Part shown: positions 51,512 to 61,694 of the stretch, in pieces
Layout: each line of letters opens with the position of its first letter
Position numbering within the stretch: position 1 is the stretch's first letter
Made by a program: the position numbers and the translations under genes
The notes under the pieces: model-generated
Seen by the model: only the letters and a program-made list of their open reading frames with translations
What the model was told of the DNA's origin: nothing
Databases searched by the model: none
NCBI GenBank assembly: GCA_965194655.1
Contig: OZ239148.1
Coordinates: forward strand, 1,054,001-1,118,000
From: Hahnella lacustris
Lineage (GTDB): Bacteria; Pseudomonadota; Gammaproteobacteria; Burkholderiales; Burkholderiaceae_A
DNA: 64,000 nucleotides
Direction of reading: 5' to 3'

Positions 51512-54124
51512 ATGGCCACTCCGCCAACCCCCTCGGCCCTCTCCGCAAAGGCGCGTGTCGCGGACGTACGCGCTCGAAACGCTGCAGGTTGGGAAGCGGG
51601 TAAGCCAGCGGGAGCCCTTCTAACAGGGCTTTCGCGAGACATCGACAAGATCATCCTGTCCCTCTGGCCGGGCAAGCGCTTGGCCTCCGTCGGACTGCTG
51701 GCCGTCGGAGGGTATGGCCGAGGTGAACTCTCCCCCTACTCCGACATCGACCTGCTCATCCTGCTCCCTCAACCGGGAGAACCCAATGTCGAGGAGCAAG
51801 AAGCCATTGGTGAGTTTGTCACGGCCCTGTGGGACTGCGGACTCGATGCGGGTCACAGCGTCAGAAGCCTGGAGGATTGCGCGCAACAAGCGCGCGATGA
51901 CCTCACCGTAGCGACAGCCTTGTTGGAGTGTCGGCGACTGGCTGGGCCAACAGACTGTGCGGAGCAAGTCCAGGACCTCTGGCGTCGGACGATTGATCCC
52001 GAGACGTTTGCACAAGGCAAGCGCTTGGAGATGCAACAGCGCCACCATCGGTTTCAAGACACCCCCTATGCGCTAGAGCCCCATATCAAGGAGAGCCCTG
52101 GGGGCCTTCGTGATCTGCAGGCGGTGCTCTGGATCGCCAAGGGCTATGGACTGGGTGATGACTGGTCCAGTCTGGCGCGAGCCGGCCTCCTGACTCGCCA
52201 GGAAGCCGGTCAGCTCAGTCGGCAGCAGCACTACTTACAGACACTTCGCGCTTATTTGCACCTTTCCACCGGGCGACGGGAAGACCGTCTGGTTTTTGAT
52301 CTCCAGAGCACGATTGCCGCGCGGTTTGGATTGGAAGCCAAACCTGGGCGCAGAGTCAGCGAGGTGCTGATGCAGCGCTACTACGTGGCGGCCAAGATTG
52401 TCTCGCAGGTCACTTCTCTTCTTCTGGCCAACGTCGAGTCGTTTAGTCTGACTCAGCGGACCCAGCACCCCACAGCGTCTCGGGTACTCGATTCAGAGTT
52501 TTGTGAAACTCGTGGCCTTCTTGACATCCAGACCGACGATTTGTTCGAGCGTGAGCCTGGCGCCATTCTTCGAGCCTTTCTCATGATGGCTCGTCACTCC
52601 ACCCGTCGCGAAATGACCGCAAGGGCGAGACGTGCACTCTGGAATGCTCGCGTTCGGGTGAACAAATCGTTTCGGGAGCAAGCGGAGAATAAGGCTGCAT
52701 TCCTCGCACTCTTTCAAGAGCCTAAGGGAGTCGTTCATGCCCTGAGACTCATGAACGATCTGGGCATCCTCGGTCGAATGCTTCCCGTTTTCCGGCGCAT
52801 CATCGGGCAGATGCAGCACGACCTGTTCCATGTGTACACGGTGGATCAGCACATCCTTCAGGTCATTCGCAATTTGCGTCGACTCAGCATGGACGAACAC
52901 GCCCACGAGTTTCCGGAACTCACCGAGCTGATGTCCGACTTTGGTGCCCCCTGGAAGCTCTATCTCGCCGCGCTGTTTCACGATGTTGCGAAGGGCCGAG
53001 GGGGCGATCACTCCCAGCTTGGAGAGCTTGAGGTCCGTCGATTTGCCAGACAGTTCGGACTGGACACCGAGACGGCAGAGCTGCTTCAGTTTCTCGTCGC
53101 TGAACACTTGACCATGTCCACGGTCGCGCAAAAGCAGGACCTTGCCGACCCGGAGGTGATCACCCGATTCGCTGCCAAGGTCCAGAGCATTGAGCGACTC
53201 CAAGCGCTCTACATCCTCACCGTCGCAGATATTCGTGGCACCAGCCCGAAGGTGTGGAATCACTGGAAGGGCAGATTGCTGGCAGCCCTCTACCGACAGA
53301 CCCGAGCGGTTCTCGAGACCAATCATGCAGACCATGCCCCTCAGGCGCTACAACAGGCCGCGCTCAAGACCAAGCGCACTGAGGCCCTTCGTCTCATTCA
53401 ACTAGAGGGCGGAGATCCAGAACGCGCGCAGGCGCTCTGGTCCACCCTCCCTCTGGGGTATTTCCTTCGTCATGAGGCCTCCGACATCGCCTGGCACGCC
53501 AGCCGAATTCACAGCGACCGCGAAGCGATTTCAGTCGCAGCCCGATTGGCGGCTGGGGGTGAAGTCATGCAGGTCATGGTCTACGTGCGAGACACCTCCG
53601 CCCTGTTTGCCCGTCTCGCCGGGTACTTTCACACCAAGGGTCTTGCTGTACTCGACGCCCAGATTCACACCACGTCCCAGGGCTATGCACTCGACTCCTT
53701 CATGCTGGACGCACGTCACCTTGAAGGCCACCAGCGGCCCATGCTCAGCCTGATCAGTGACGACCTGCGTCGACTCATGGAAGGTCCTGCATCTTTACCA
53801 GACCCTCAGCTGGGCAAGCTCTCCCGCCAGTCGCGTAGCTTCCCACTCCCCACCACCGTCCAAATCACGCCCGATGAGAATCAGCAGACCTTTACGCTGA
53901 GCCTCACCACCGTTGATCGACCAGGCCTGCTGTATGCCATTGCCCATCAGCTCGCACAGTTCGGGGTCGACATTGCCAGCGCGAGAATCACGACATTAGG
54001 TGAGCGCGCCGAAGATGTCTTTCTGCTTCAGGGCGGCAATCTCCATCACGACCGAAGCCAGCTCGCCCTGGAGCGTGCATTGCTCGCAGCGCTGAGAACC
54101 GAGCCTACGCCCCTTGCGGCTTAG
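51512..54124 (+). CDS. glnD: bifunctional PII uridylyltransferase / uridylyl-removing enzyme
   Basis: Glutamine sensor that uridylylates and deuridylylates PII proteins. Domains in order: nucleotidyltransferase with GGYGRGELSPYSDIDLLIL (about residues 66-84); a central helical region; an HD hydrolase domain with AALFHDVAKGRGGDHS (about 488-503); and two C-terminal ACT domains (about 685-760 and 795-865), the second starting TVDRPGLLYAIAHQLAQFG. The ATG at 51512 gives 870 residues. It follows map, as in E. coli. Its TAG stop overlaps the TAA stop of convergent galU. Confidence 0.95.
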   Translation: MATPPTPSALSAKARVADVRARNAAGWEAGKPAGALLTGLSRDIDKIILSLWPGKRLASVGLLAVGGYGRGELSPYSDIDLLILLPQPGEPNVEEQEAIGEFVTALWDCGLDAGHSVRSLEDCAQQARDDLTVATALLECRRLAGPTDCAEQVQDLWRRTIDPETFAQGKRLEMQQRHHRFQDTPYALEPHIKESPGGLRDLQAVLWIAKGYGLGDDWSSLARAGLLTRQEAGQLSRQQHYLQTLRAYLHLSTGRREDRLVFDLQSTIAARFGLEAKPGRRVSEVLMQRYYVAAKIVSQVTSLLLANVESFSLTQRTQHPTASRVLDSEFCETRGLLDIQTDDLFEREPGAILRAFLMMARHSTRREMTARARRALWNARVRVNKSFREQAENKAAFLALFQEPKGVVHALRLMNDLGILGRMLPVFRRIIGQMQHDLFHVYTVDQHILQVIRNLRRLSMDEHAHEFPELTELMSDFGAPWKLYLAALFHDVAKGRGGDHSQLGELEVRRFARQFGLDTETAELLQFLVAEHLTMSTVAQKQDLADPEVITRFAAKVQSIERLQALYILTVADIRGTSPKVWNHWKGRLLAALYRQTRAVLETNHADHAPQALQQAALKTKRTEALRLIQLEGGDPERAQALWSTLPLGYFLRHEASDIAWHASRIHSDREAISVAARLAAGGEVMQVMVYVRDTSALFARLAGYFHTKGLAVLDAQIHTTSQGYALDSFMLDARHLEGHQRPMLSLISDDLRRLMEGPASLPDPQLGKLSRQSRSFPLPTTVQITPDENQQTFTLSLTTVDRPGLLYAIAHQLAQFGVDIASARITTLGERAEDVFLLQGGNLHHDRSQLALERALLAALRTEPTPLAA

Positions 54125-55014
54125 AGAACGGTAGAGCGCAGCCAGGCCTCAAACGCTGCGCCCTCATCTGGGTGGCGACGAGCCAGAGTGACATTCGCCT
54201 GCAGATACCCCAGCTTAGAGCCGCAGTCGAATCGAGTGCCCTCATAGCGATACGCCAAGATGGGCTCATCCTCGAGCAGCCGAGCAATTCCATCTGTGAG
54301 CTGAATCTCTCCACCCGTACCCGGTGGAAGCTTTGACAGGATGTCAAAGAGCCGAGGGGTGAGCAGGTAACGACCCACCACCGCGAGTGTCGAGGGGGCT
54401 GTTCCCTGCGCAGGCTTCTCCACAATGGAGGTGATACGTTCTGTGCGCTGCCCCCAAGGGCTGCTCGCCACGATGCCGTACTTGTGGGTCTCTGAGGGCG
54501 GCACATCCTGAACCGCCACAATGCTGGCGAGATGTTTTTCGTAGACCTGCACCATCTGGGCCATCACCGAGACCCCCCCCTCCCCGGCATCCATCAGGTC
54601 GTCAGCCAAGATGACGGCAAAAGGCTCATCTCCCACCACCGGGCGGGCGCAGAGCACCGCGTGACCGAGGCCAAGGGGCTCTGCCTGACGAATGTAAATG
54701 CAGTTGACTCCGGGCGGGGTGACACTTCGGACCACCTCCAGCAGAGCCTTCTTCCCTTTGGCTTCGAGCTCCGCCTCGAGTTCAGACGCCTTGTCGAAGT
54801 GATCCTCAATGGCTCGCTTGGACCGTCCGGTGATGAAAATCATCTCCGTGATGCCTGCAGCCACCGCCTCTTCCACGGCGTATTGAATGAGTGGCTTATC
54901 CACGATCGGCAGCATCTCTTTGGGGCTCGCCTTGGTCGCGGGCAGAAAGCGCGTCCCCAGCCCCGCCACCGGAAAGACCGCCTTTCGAACGCGCTTCGGC
55001 GCACTCATGGTCAT
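54121..55014 (-). CDS. galU: UTP-glucose-1-phosphate uridylyltransferase
   Basis: Makes UDP-glucose for envelope polysaccharides and trehalose or glycogen-type metabolism. The N-terminal nucleotidyltransferase signature is GLGTRFLPATKASPKEMLPI. Further motifs are EEAVAAGITEMIFITGRSK, GLGHAVLCARP and ADDLMDAG. Length is 297 residues from the ATG at 55014, with AGGA seven bases before it. It lies 9 bp after ligA, and convergent glnD ends 4 bp into it. Confidence 0.95.
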   Translation of the reverse strand: MTMSAPKRVRKAVFPVAGLGTRFLPATKASPKEMLPIVDKPLIQYAVEEAVAAGITEMIFITGRSKRAIEDHFDKASELEAELEAKGKKALLEVVRSVTPPGVNCIYIRQAEPLGLGHAVLCARPVVGDEPFAVILADDLMDAGEGGVSVMAQMVQVYEKHLASIVAVQDVPPSETHKYGIVASSPWGQRTERITSIVEKPAQGTAPSTLAVVGRYLLTPRLFDILSKLPPGTGGEIQLTDGIARLLEDEPILAYRYEGTRFDCGSKLGYLQANVTLARRHPDEGAAFEAWLRSTVL

Positions 55015-55023
55015 GAAGGATTC

Positions 55024-57087
55024 CTATGCATCAAAGGGTTGAATGAGATTCATGAAGCTTACTTCGTCCATCACCGGTACGCCAAGCGACTCCGCCTTGC
55101 TGAGCTTACTCCCCGCATCTGCACCCGCAATCAGCAGGCTCGTCTTCGCGGAGACCGACCCTGTCACCCGCCCACCGAGGCGCCGCACCCATTCCGCGGC
55201 CTCATCACGCGACATCTGGCTGAGCGTCCCGGTGAGCACGACGGTCTTGTCTTGAAACGGCAGGCTCTGTCCAGCCCCGAGTGCAGGGCCCGCTCGAACC
55301 TCAGGTTCAAAACGGAGAAAGCTCGCCACCGCGAACGTCTCTGCACGCGTCTGAGGATCACGAAAGAACGAGTGAATCGACTGTGCCACCACCGGGCCCA
55401 CATCGGGGGCCATCACAAGCTGGTCCACGGAAGCCTCCGCGAGCCGCTCCAGTGATTGAAAGTACAGTGCAAGATCAGCGGCTGTGCGCTCGCCCACATG
55501 GCGAATGCCCAAACCAAAGAGAAACCGTCCGAGCGTGATGCGTCTGGACCTCTCGATCTGATCCAGCAGATTCTGAGTCGATTTCTCACCCTGACGCTCG
55601 AGCGACTCTAACGCCTCGGGGTCTAATCGATACAAATCGGAAAGCCGAGAGATCAGGCCTGCACGGATGAACTGATCGACCCGCTTCTCGCCCAGACCCT
55701 CGATATCCATGGCCTTGCGCTGGGCAAAGTGCAGAATGGCCTGGCGCTGCTGGGCTGGGCAGGTGAGCCCAGAGATACAGCGAAGCGCCACCTCGCCCTC
55801 CCCTCTGAATACGGAGCCTCCACACGAGGGGCACTGGCTGGGCATGACAAAGGGCCTCGCCTCCGTGGGACGCAGGGCCAGGATAGGACCGAGAACCTCA
55901 GGAATGACATCGCCAGCCCGCCTGACCCAGACCGTGTCTCCCACTCGAACGTCCTTGCGAAGAATTTCGTCTTGGTTGTGAAGGGTCGCGTTGGTAACCG
56001 TCACGCCCCCCACTCGCACAGGCGCGAGTCTGGCCACTGGTGTGAGGGTTCCCGTTCGCCCCACCTGAATCTCGATGTCCAAAAGCAGCGTCGACGCCTC
56101 CTCGGCAGGAAACTTGACGGCCACTGCGAATCGAGGGGCCCTGGAGACATATCCTGCCCGGGTCTGAAGCGCGGTCTCCTCAAGCTTGACCACCACTCCG
56201 TCCACCTCGAAAGGAAGCTCCGCACGGGTCTGTTGGACCGATGCAATGAAGTCCAAAATCTTCATCAAGGGAAGCTCCGCCTGACGGTGGCTGCAGACTG
56301 GAAGACCCCAGCGCGCGAAGTCATGGAGCATCCCGGAGTGATGGGTGGGCCAGTTCTGCAGGGTGGCTCCCTCGACTGCTCCAACCCCATAGGCATAAAA
56401 CGCAAGAGGTCGTTCTGCAGTGATCTGCGGGTCAATCTGCCTGAGACTGCCCGCAGCTGCGTTTCTTGGATTTGCGAAGACCTTCTCGCCGCGGGCGATC
56501 TGACGTTGATTCAGGGATTCGAATTCTGCCTTCGTCATAAAGACCTCCCCGCGAACCTCAAGGACATGGGGCCAGCCAGCGCCAGACAGCTGGTGAGGAA
56601 TAGAGGAGATGGTCATGACATTGGCAGTCACATCCTCTCCGACGCTCCCGTCTCCCCGAGTGGCCGCCTGAACCAGTCGGCCTCGCTCATATCGGAGGCT
56701 CATCGCGAGCCCGTCAAACTTGAGGTCGGCCGAGAACTTCAGCTCATCGACTCGATCGCTCTGGCCCGTGATGAGCTCCGAGAGGCGACGGCCGAATTGA
56801 AGGACCTCCTCTGTCTCAAATGCATTGTTGAGCGAGAGCATGGGAACTGCATGGATCACCGCCCGAAACTCGCGCCTCGGGGCTGCTCCAACAGCCTCAA
56901 GCGGCGAGTCTGGCATGGCTTGACGATGCTTGGCCTCGAGGCGGTCGAGCTCTCGAACCAGCGCGTCGTATTGAGCGTCTGAGATCTCAGGGGCATCTTC
57001 CTGGTGGTAGAGCGCCTGATGCCGCCTGACCTCCTCTCTGAGGCGCAGCAGCGCCTGAAGCTCACTGGCAGGGATGTCGTCAGACAT
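55024..57087 (-). CDS. ligA: NAD-dependent DNA ligase
   Basis: Replicative ligase joining Okazaki fragments. The adenylation domain carries K123 in KFDG. An OB-fold follows, then a four-Cys zinc finger (CPSCGGSVF ... LRCISGLTCPAQ) near residues 415-440, helix-hairpin-helix repeats (DIEGLGEKRVDQFI, LFGLGIRHVGERTA) and a C-terminal BRCT domain (LTGTLSQMSRDEAAEWVRRL). Length is 687 residues. The start overlaps the zipA 3' end by 8 bp. Confidence 0.97.
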   Translation of the reverse strand: MSDDIPASELQALLRLREEVRRHQALYHQEDAPEISDAQYDALVRELDRLEAKHRQAMPDSPLEAVGAAPRREFRAVIHAVPMLSLNNAFETEEVLQFGRRLSELITGQSDRVDELKFSADLKFDGLAMSLRYERGRLVQAATRGDGSVGEDVTANVMTISSIPHQLSGAGWPHVLEVRGEVFMTKAEFESLNQRQIARGEKVFANPRNAAAGSLRQIDPQITAERPLAFYAYGVGAVEGATLQNWPTHHSGMLHDFARWGLPVCSHRQAELPLMKILDFIASVQQTRAELPFEVDGVVVKLEETALQTRAGYVSRAPRFAVAVKFPAEEASTLLLDIEIQVGRTGTLTPVARLAPVRVGGVTVTNATLHNQDEILRKDVRVGDTVWVRRAGDVIPEVLGPILALRPTEARPFVMPSQCPSCGGSVFRGEGEVALRCISGLTCPAQQRQAILHFAQRKAMDIEGLGEKRVDQFIRAGLISRLSDLYRLDPEALESLERQGEKSTQNLLDQIERSRRITLGRFLFGLGIRHVGERTAADLALYFQSLERLAEASVDQLVMAPDVGPVVAQSIHSFFRDPQTRAETFAVASFLRFEPEVRAGPALGAGQSLPFQDKTVVLTGTLSQMSRDEAAEWVRRLGGRVTGSVSAKTSLLIAGADAGSKLSKAESLGVPVMDEVSFMNLIQPFDA

Positions 57088-58054
57088 AGATGGCCCTTGC
57101 CATCCAGCATCCAGGCTCTAGGCCTGCAGATCGAAGATCCTCTGCCCGCTCTGCCACTTGACGCTCGATGAGGTCTAAATCTTCACGGACCAGCGGACGA
57201 TTGGATTCGTCCACGATACTTCCCCCGAAGGAGTCCACCGCAGATTGGAGGTCGTCCACCATCTCGCGGTACGCCCTCTCAGGAAGCGAGGTTCGGGGAA
57301 GATCTAGGATCGCACTCAATGTTCGACCCTGGTCGCCTGGTCCGAACGAATACTTCACCAGATCCTGGTCATCGAGCCGCGAGAAATGCCGACCCGCACG
57401 CGGCTGCAGTCCGACAGAATGGGCCCACCCGGCGATCTGGGCATCCGTCGGGGGCGCAGCCAAAACATGCAAAACCATTTGGCCATCCAATGCATGGAGG
57501 CGACGCTCGGCATCTCGCGATTGGGCATGGAGCTCCGCAAAGCTGGGAAGGAGCAATTCCTCGTCCGCACCGAGCAGCTGGCGCAGTCGAAGTGCGGACG
57601 CCACCCAGGCTTCGTAATCGGGCAGAGAGAGTGGACCGAGGCGATTCGCCAAGACCAGACCGAATTGCACGGCTTGGATGGAGTCGGAATCCGATCGGAC
57701 CACTCGAACTGCAGCGGTCTTGTTGCCCACGCGCACGAGCGAGGATGCCGCAAGGAGAAAATCCTCTGGCAGGCTGCCAACCGGACGTTCGAGCAGGTTC
57801 ACGCTCGCCATGAGGTTTGGATGAAATGCTGACTGCCGCTCCAGCTGCGCCTGAAGATCTCCCCCCATCGCTGGGCCGGACTGGAGAACAGGCGCGTCAC
57901 CCAGCGGCTCCATCACAGGCTCTGTCTGGAGCACGCGGCTGCGATGCAGAACCCGTCGCTCCCTCAGATTAAACAGGAGAACCGACAACAGAACGACGAC
58001 GCCTAACAGCAGCAAAAGCCAAGACAGGTCTGAGTCTGCGCCCACCTGAAGCAT
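57080..58054 (-). CDS. zipA: cell division protein ZipA-like
   Basis: Candidate FtsZ anchor. One N-terminal membrane helix (LSWLLLLLGVVVLLSVLLFN, residues 9-28) is followed by a short basic and Pro/Gln-rich linker. A C-terminal ZipA-like FtsZ-binding domain (about residues 185-315) includes GQMVLHVLAAPPTDAQIAGW and LVKYSFGPGDQGRTLSAILD. At 324 residues it is close to E. coli ZipA (328). Its position between smc and ligA matches that in other betaproteobacteria. Similarity to ZipA is by architecture and context. Confidence 0.85.
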   Translation of the reverse strand: MLQVGADSDLSWLLLLLGVVVLLSVLLFNLRERRVLHRSRVLQTEPVMEPLGDAPVLQSGPAMGGDLQAQLERQSAFHPNLMASVNLLERPVGSLPEDFLLAASSLVRVGNKTAAVRVVRSDSDSIQAVQFGLVLANRLGPLSLPDYEAWVASALRLRQLLGADEELLLPSFAELHAQSRDAERRLHALDGQMVLHVLAAPPTDAQIAGWAHSVGLQPRAGRHFSRLDDQDLVKYSFGPGDQGRTLSAILDLPRTSLPERAYREMVDDLQSAVDSFGGSIVDESNRPLVREDLDLIERQVAERAEDLRSAGLEPGCWMARAIYV

Positions 58055-58057
58055 GCT

Positions 58058-61000
58058 CTAGACAGCCTGCGCCTCGAGATCGACGGCCACCAACCGTGAC
58101 ACCCCTTGCTCCTGCATGGTGACCCCGACCAGATGCTCTGCGAGCTCCATGGCGATCTTGTTGTGTGTAATGAAAATAAACTGCGTGGCCGCGGACATCT
58201 CTTTGACCAATCGGCAGAGACGCTCCGTGTTGGGGTCATCGAGTGGCGCATCCACTTCATCCAGCAGACAGAAAGGCGCGGGATTGAGCTGAAAGAGCGC
58301 AAAGACCAGTGCGGTCGCGGTCAAGGCCTTCTCGCCGCCCGAGAGCAGATGAATGCTGCTGTTCTTTTTTCCCGGAGGTTGGGCCATCACCTGGACACCG
58401 GCATCCAGGATCTCGTCACCAGTGAGCACCAGTCGCGCCTCCCCACCACCGAAGAGACTTGGAAAGAGCTTAGAAAAGTTGGAATTCACCGTGTCATAGG
58501 TCGATTGCAAGAGCGCTCTGCTCTCGCGATCAATCTTGCGAATGGCATCTTCGAGGGTCTCCACAGCGCTGAGCAGGTCTGCCGCTTGGGACTCAAGAAA
58601 ACCCTGCCGCTCGCGAGACTGCTCCAGCTCCTGGAGTGCAGCAAGATTGACCGGACCGAGTGCTTCTATTTCCCGTGTGAGCCGGCTGACATCGGCCGAG
58701 ACTGTGGACGGCTTGGGCTGCTGCTCTGGCATCTCGAATGCTGGCCAACCCGCAGTCACCGTGTGAAGTTCGAGCCCGAGATCCTGAACCTGTTGATCGA
58801 TCTGCTCGATGGTCGCCTGCGCACCCGCAATAGCAGCCTCGGCCTGCGCTGACTGCTCGGCCAATGGCATCGCTTCGCGCTCGAGACGAAGGCGAGTCTC
58901 GTCCTGTTCACGTACGGCGTGGCCCATTCCATCGGCTGCATCTCGTGCAGCGGAGAGCTCAGTTTCACGCGCCACACGCTCCTCTAAAAGCCCCTGTAAC
59001 TGGCTCTCCGATAGACGCAGCTGGGCCTCTGAGGACTCCGCTGCGGCCCGCTCTGCACGAGCACGCGACTCTGCGCACCGAGCCTCCAGCCCCACGCACT
59101 CCGCCTTTAATCGAGCCAGCTGCTCCTGCAACGACCGCTCATGTAGTTCGAGGCTCTTTTGAACCTCCTGAGCACGTGCCACGGTCTGTCGACCTGCAGC
59201 CCACTCAGACTGTGAAGCCTGCGCCATCTGCTGAGCCTCCGCGAGGCGGGCCTGCCCACTGGACTGTGCCTGCTGAGAAGCGAGACGGGCCTGCTGAAAC
59301 TCGTTGACACGAGCCTCCGTGGCCTGGAGCTCCCCCACCAGTGCGAGGCGACTGGACTCCAACTCCTGCCCCCGTTGCTTGAGTCTCTCAGTCTTCTCCT
59401 GAATACGAACGACCGTGAGTTCAAGCTCATGCGCTCGGGCCTTCGCTCTCGCCTCAGCCTCTCGGAGGCTGACCAGCTGGCGACGAAGACCTTCGAGGCG
59501 CTGCTCGGCGGACTGCAGCGCTGCCACCGCCTCATCACGAATGAGGCCAGCAGCTTGCGCCTGACGCTTGAGGTCTTCAACCAAGTCTCTCTGAGACAAA
59601 AGGCTGGAGCCATCATTCTGAGACTGGCCATGAAGGCGAACCCAGTTGGGGCCAATCAGATGTCCCTCTTGCGTGACAAAGTACTCCCCGGAAGAGAGTG
59701 TGTGGCGCGAGGAGAGCGCACGGCCCCAGTCGTCTGCAGTTCGAGCGCCCGCTAGCCATGCCTGAGCCAGCGAGACCACATCCGCAGGCCCGGAGACCTT
59801 TGCAGCGAGTCCACTCGCGGGGGCAGCGAGGGACGGACCCTCTCCTGAAAAGAACACTTGATTCGCTGGAGGGCGGGTCTGAAGGAGGGCCTCAGCGTCC
59901 TCCATTCGATCGAGAGAGAGCGCGGAGAGCCGATCAGCCAGCACAGCACCAACCGCCTGCTGCCATCCCGCCTCGACTTTGAGCGCGGCCCAGAGCACGG
60001 GCTTTCCGGAGAGCTGATGCTGCTGCAGCCATGGTCCAAGCGCGCCCGGAGACTCGAGTCGACGCAGGACAGCCTGTTGGGCCGAGAGCTCTGAGCTGAG
60101 CCGGTCTGCCTCACGGCGGGCGCTGGCCTCCTCTTGCCGGTGCGTTTGAACCTCTTGCTCCGCACGGGAGAGCGCAGCCTGTGCCTGAGCCAATGCCTCT
60201 GCAGATTGCGCAGCAAGCTTTTCGGCCTCGGCCTGCTGAGCCAACACCCCCGAGAGTGCGGTCGGATCTAATACCTCAAGGGTTCGAATGGACTCGGCGA
60301 CGCTTGCCAGCCGATCCTGTATTCGCTTCTGCTGCTGCTGCGCATCGAGCAGCCTCGCAGCGAGACCACGCTCCTCCGCCTCGGCAGCCGAACACACGGC
60401 ACGTGCCTCAGACAGAGCCTGGTTGGCCTCCTCACTGGCGGTCTCCAGAGGGACCAGCTGTGCAGTGGCTTGCTTCACAGATTCGCGAGCAGCCTCCAGC
60501 TCACGCGCGACGCCGGAGAGCGCCGTCTGCGCCTCGGATTGGGTCTGGGCGTTATGTGCAATCTGCTCGGTCAGCGTCGACTCGACCGATTTGGCCTCCT
60601 GGACTGCAGCCTGCGCTCGCTCGAGTGCTTGGCGATGCGAGCGATCGTCGGCTTCTTGCCGCGCCACGCGGGTGTTGCACTCAAAGAGCGCAGTTTGTGC
60701 CTGCTGGACCTGCTGCTGAGCGGCCTCCCAGGCCTCTCGTGAGGCTTCAACGGCCTGCCGAGCAGCTGCAGCCTGCGCCATGAGGGCCTCACGCTGAGTG
60801 AGCAGGGCCTCTCGATGACGCCGTTGCTGAGCCAAGCTCACAACCGATTCATGACGCCTGAGCGCAAGGAGCAACGTCTGCCGCTCGGTCTTTCGAGCAA
60901 CCAGCCCTTGATAGCGCTCCGCCACTTCGGCCTGCGCAGCAAGAGACTCAATCCGCTGGGTGAGCTCAACACGAATATCCTCGACCCGAGAGAGATTCTC

Positions 61001-61564
61001 TCGGGCATCTTCCAATCGCCCCTCGGTCTCGCGTCGACGCTCACGATACTTGGACACGCCAGCAGCCTCCTCCAGAAATACACGGAGCTCCTCTGGTCGT
61101 GACTCAATCACCCGCGAGATCATTCCTTGGCCGATGATGGCGTAGGCCCGAGGCCCGAGGCCCGTGCCCATAAAGAGGTCGTAGACGTCTTTGCGACGCA
61201 CATGCTGCCCATTGATGTAATAGCTCGACTGGCCGTCTCGAGTCAGCACACGCTTGACCGAGAGCTCCCCGAAACGTCCCCAGGGACCTGCCAAGCGGCC
61301 CTCGCTGTTATCAAACATCAGCTCAACGCTGGCCCGGCCAGCGGGCTTGCGAGAACCGGATCCATTGAAGATCACGTCCTGCATGTTTTCGCCGCGAAGC
61401 TCGGAGGCTTTGGACTCGCCCAGAACCCAGCGAACCGCATCAATCACATTGGACTTGCCACAGCCATTGGGGCCGACAATCCCGACGAGCTGCCGCGAGA
61501 CCGTCAGGTTGGTGGGATCGACAAAGGACTTAAATCCAGAAAGACGAAGCTGAGTGAGACGCAC
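58058..61564 (-). CDS. smc: chromosome partition protein SMC
   Basis: ATPase of the SMC-ScpAB condensin. Walker A is GPNGCGKSN (residues 31-39). Two long coiled coils (about 165-490 and 665-1000) flank a hinge domain (about 510-650, with GAVLADRLSALSLDRMED). The C-terminal head has the signature LLSGGEKALTATALVFAL and Walker B FCLLDEVDAPLDD. The GTG at 61564 gives 1168 residues and places FKSFVDPT normally; the longer reading from 61609 is rejected. ScpA and ScpB genes are not in this window. zipA follows after 3 bp. Confidence 0.96.
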   Translation of the reverse strand: MRLTQLRLSGFKSFVDPTNLTVSRQLVGIVGPNGCGKSNVIDAVRWVLGESKASELRGENMQDVIFNGSGSRKPAGRASVELMFDNSEGRLAGPWGRFGELSVKRVLTRDGQSSYYINGQHVRRKDVYDLFMGTGLGPRAYAIIGQGMISRVIESRPEELRVFLEEAAGVSKYRERRRETEGRLEDARENLSRVEDIRVELTQRIESLAAQAEVAERYQGLVARKTERQTLLLALRRHESVVSLAQQRRHREALLTQREALMAQAAAARQAVEASREAWEAAQQQVQQAQTALFECNTRVARQEADDRSHRQALERAQAAVQEAKSVESTLTEQIAHNAQTQSEAQTALSGVARELEAARESVKQATAQLVPLETASEEANQALSEARAVCSAAEAEERGLAARLLDAQQQQKRIQDRLASVAESIRTLEVLDPTALSGVLAQQAEAEKLAAQSAEALAQAQAALSRAEQEVQTHRQEEASARREADRLSSELSAQQAVLRRLESPGALGPWLQQHQLSGKPVLWAALKVEAGWQQAVGAVLADRLSALSLDRMEDAEALLQTRPPANQVFFSGEGPSLAAPASGLAAKVSGPADVVSLAQAWLAGARTADDWGRALSSRHTLSSGEYFVTQEGHLIGPNWVRLHGQSQNDGSSLLSQRDLVEDLKRQAQAAGLIRDEAVAALQSAEQRLEGLRRQLVSLREAEARAKARAHELELTVVRIQEKTERLKQRGQELESSRLALVGELQATEARVNEFQQARLASQQAQSSGQARLAEAQQMAQASQSEWAAGRQTVARAQEVQKSLELHERSLQEQLARLKAECVGLEARCAESRARAERAAAESSEAQLRLSESQLQGLLEERVARETELSAARDAADGMGHAVREQDETRLRLEREAMPLAEQSAQAEAAIAGAQATIEQIDQQVQDLGLELHTVTAGWPAFEMPEQQPKPSTVSADVSRLTREIEALGPVNLAALQELEQSRERQGFLESQAADLLSAVETLEDAIRKIDRESRALLQSTYDTVNSNFSKLFPSLFGGGEARLVLTGDEILDAGVQVMAQPPGKKNSSIHLLSGGEKALTATALVFALFQLNPAPFCLLDEVDAPLDDPNTERLCRLVKEMSAATQFIFITHNKIAMELAEHLVGVTMQEQGVSRLVAVDLEAQAV

Positions 61565-61694
61565 AGCGGAGAGGCTCCTTAATGAGGCTGCGATATAATA
61601 ACAGTGCAAAACCTGATGGCTTCTGGCCTCAACTTGCCACTTTTATTAGCCTAAATGCGTCTATTTCGCTTAATTTGCAGAAACTCCCCCGAAC
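61565..61694. other. 130-bp smc-queF divergent intergenic region
   Basis: This is the longest gene-free stretch in the window and is richer in A and T than its neighbours. It holds TATAAT at 61594-61599 on the plus strand, but no matching -35. No convincing smc promoter, preQ1 riboswitch or Shine-Dalgarno sequence for queF could be identified. Confidence 0.5.

Noticed and set aside
52493..53335. 280-residue minus-strand open frame
   Set aside because: Antisense to the HD region of glnD, with no independent support.
55729..56982. 417-residue open frame on the plus strand
   Set aside because: It lies wholly antisense to ligA, whose frame has every ligase domain. Composition is that of a complementary-strand shadow in GC-rich DNA, with no recognisable domain or ribosome-binding site.
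58400..60960. Low-complexity Gln/Ala/Glu-rich coding stretch
   Set aside because: It is the coiled-coil arms of SMC, not a repeat element.
61594..61599. TATAAT as a queF promoter
   Set aside because: A perfect -10 hexamer, but no acceptable -35 at 15-19 bp, and the position is about 95 bp from queF. It is kept only as a note on the intergenic region.
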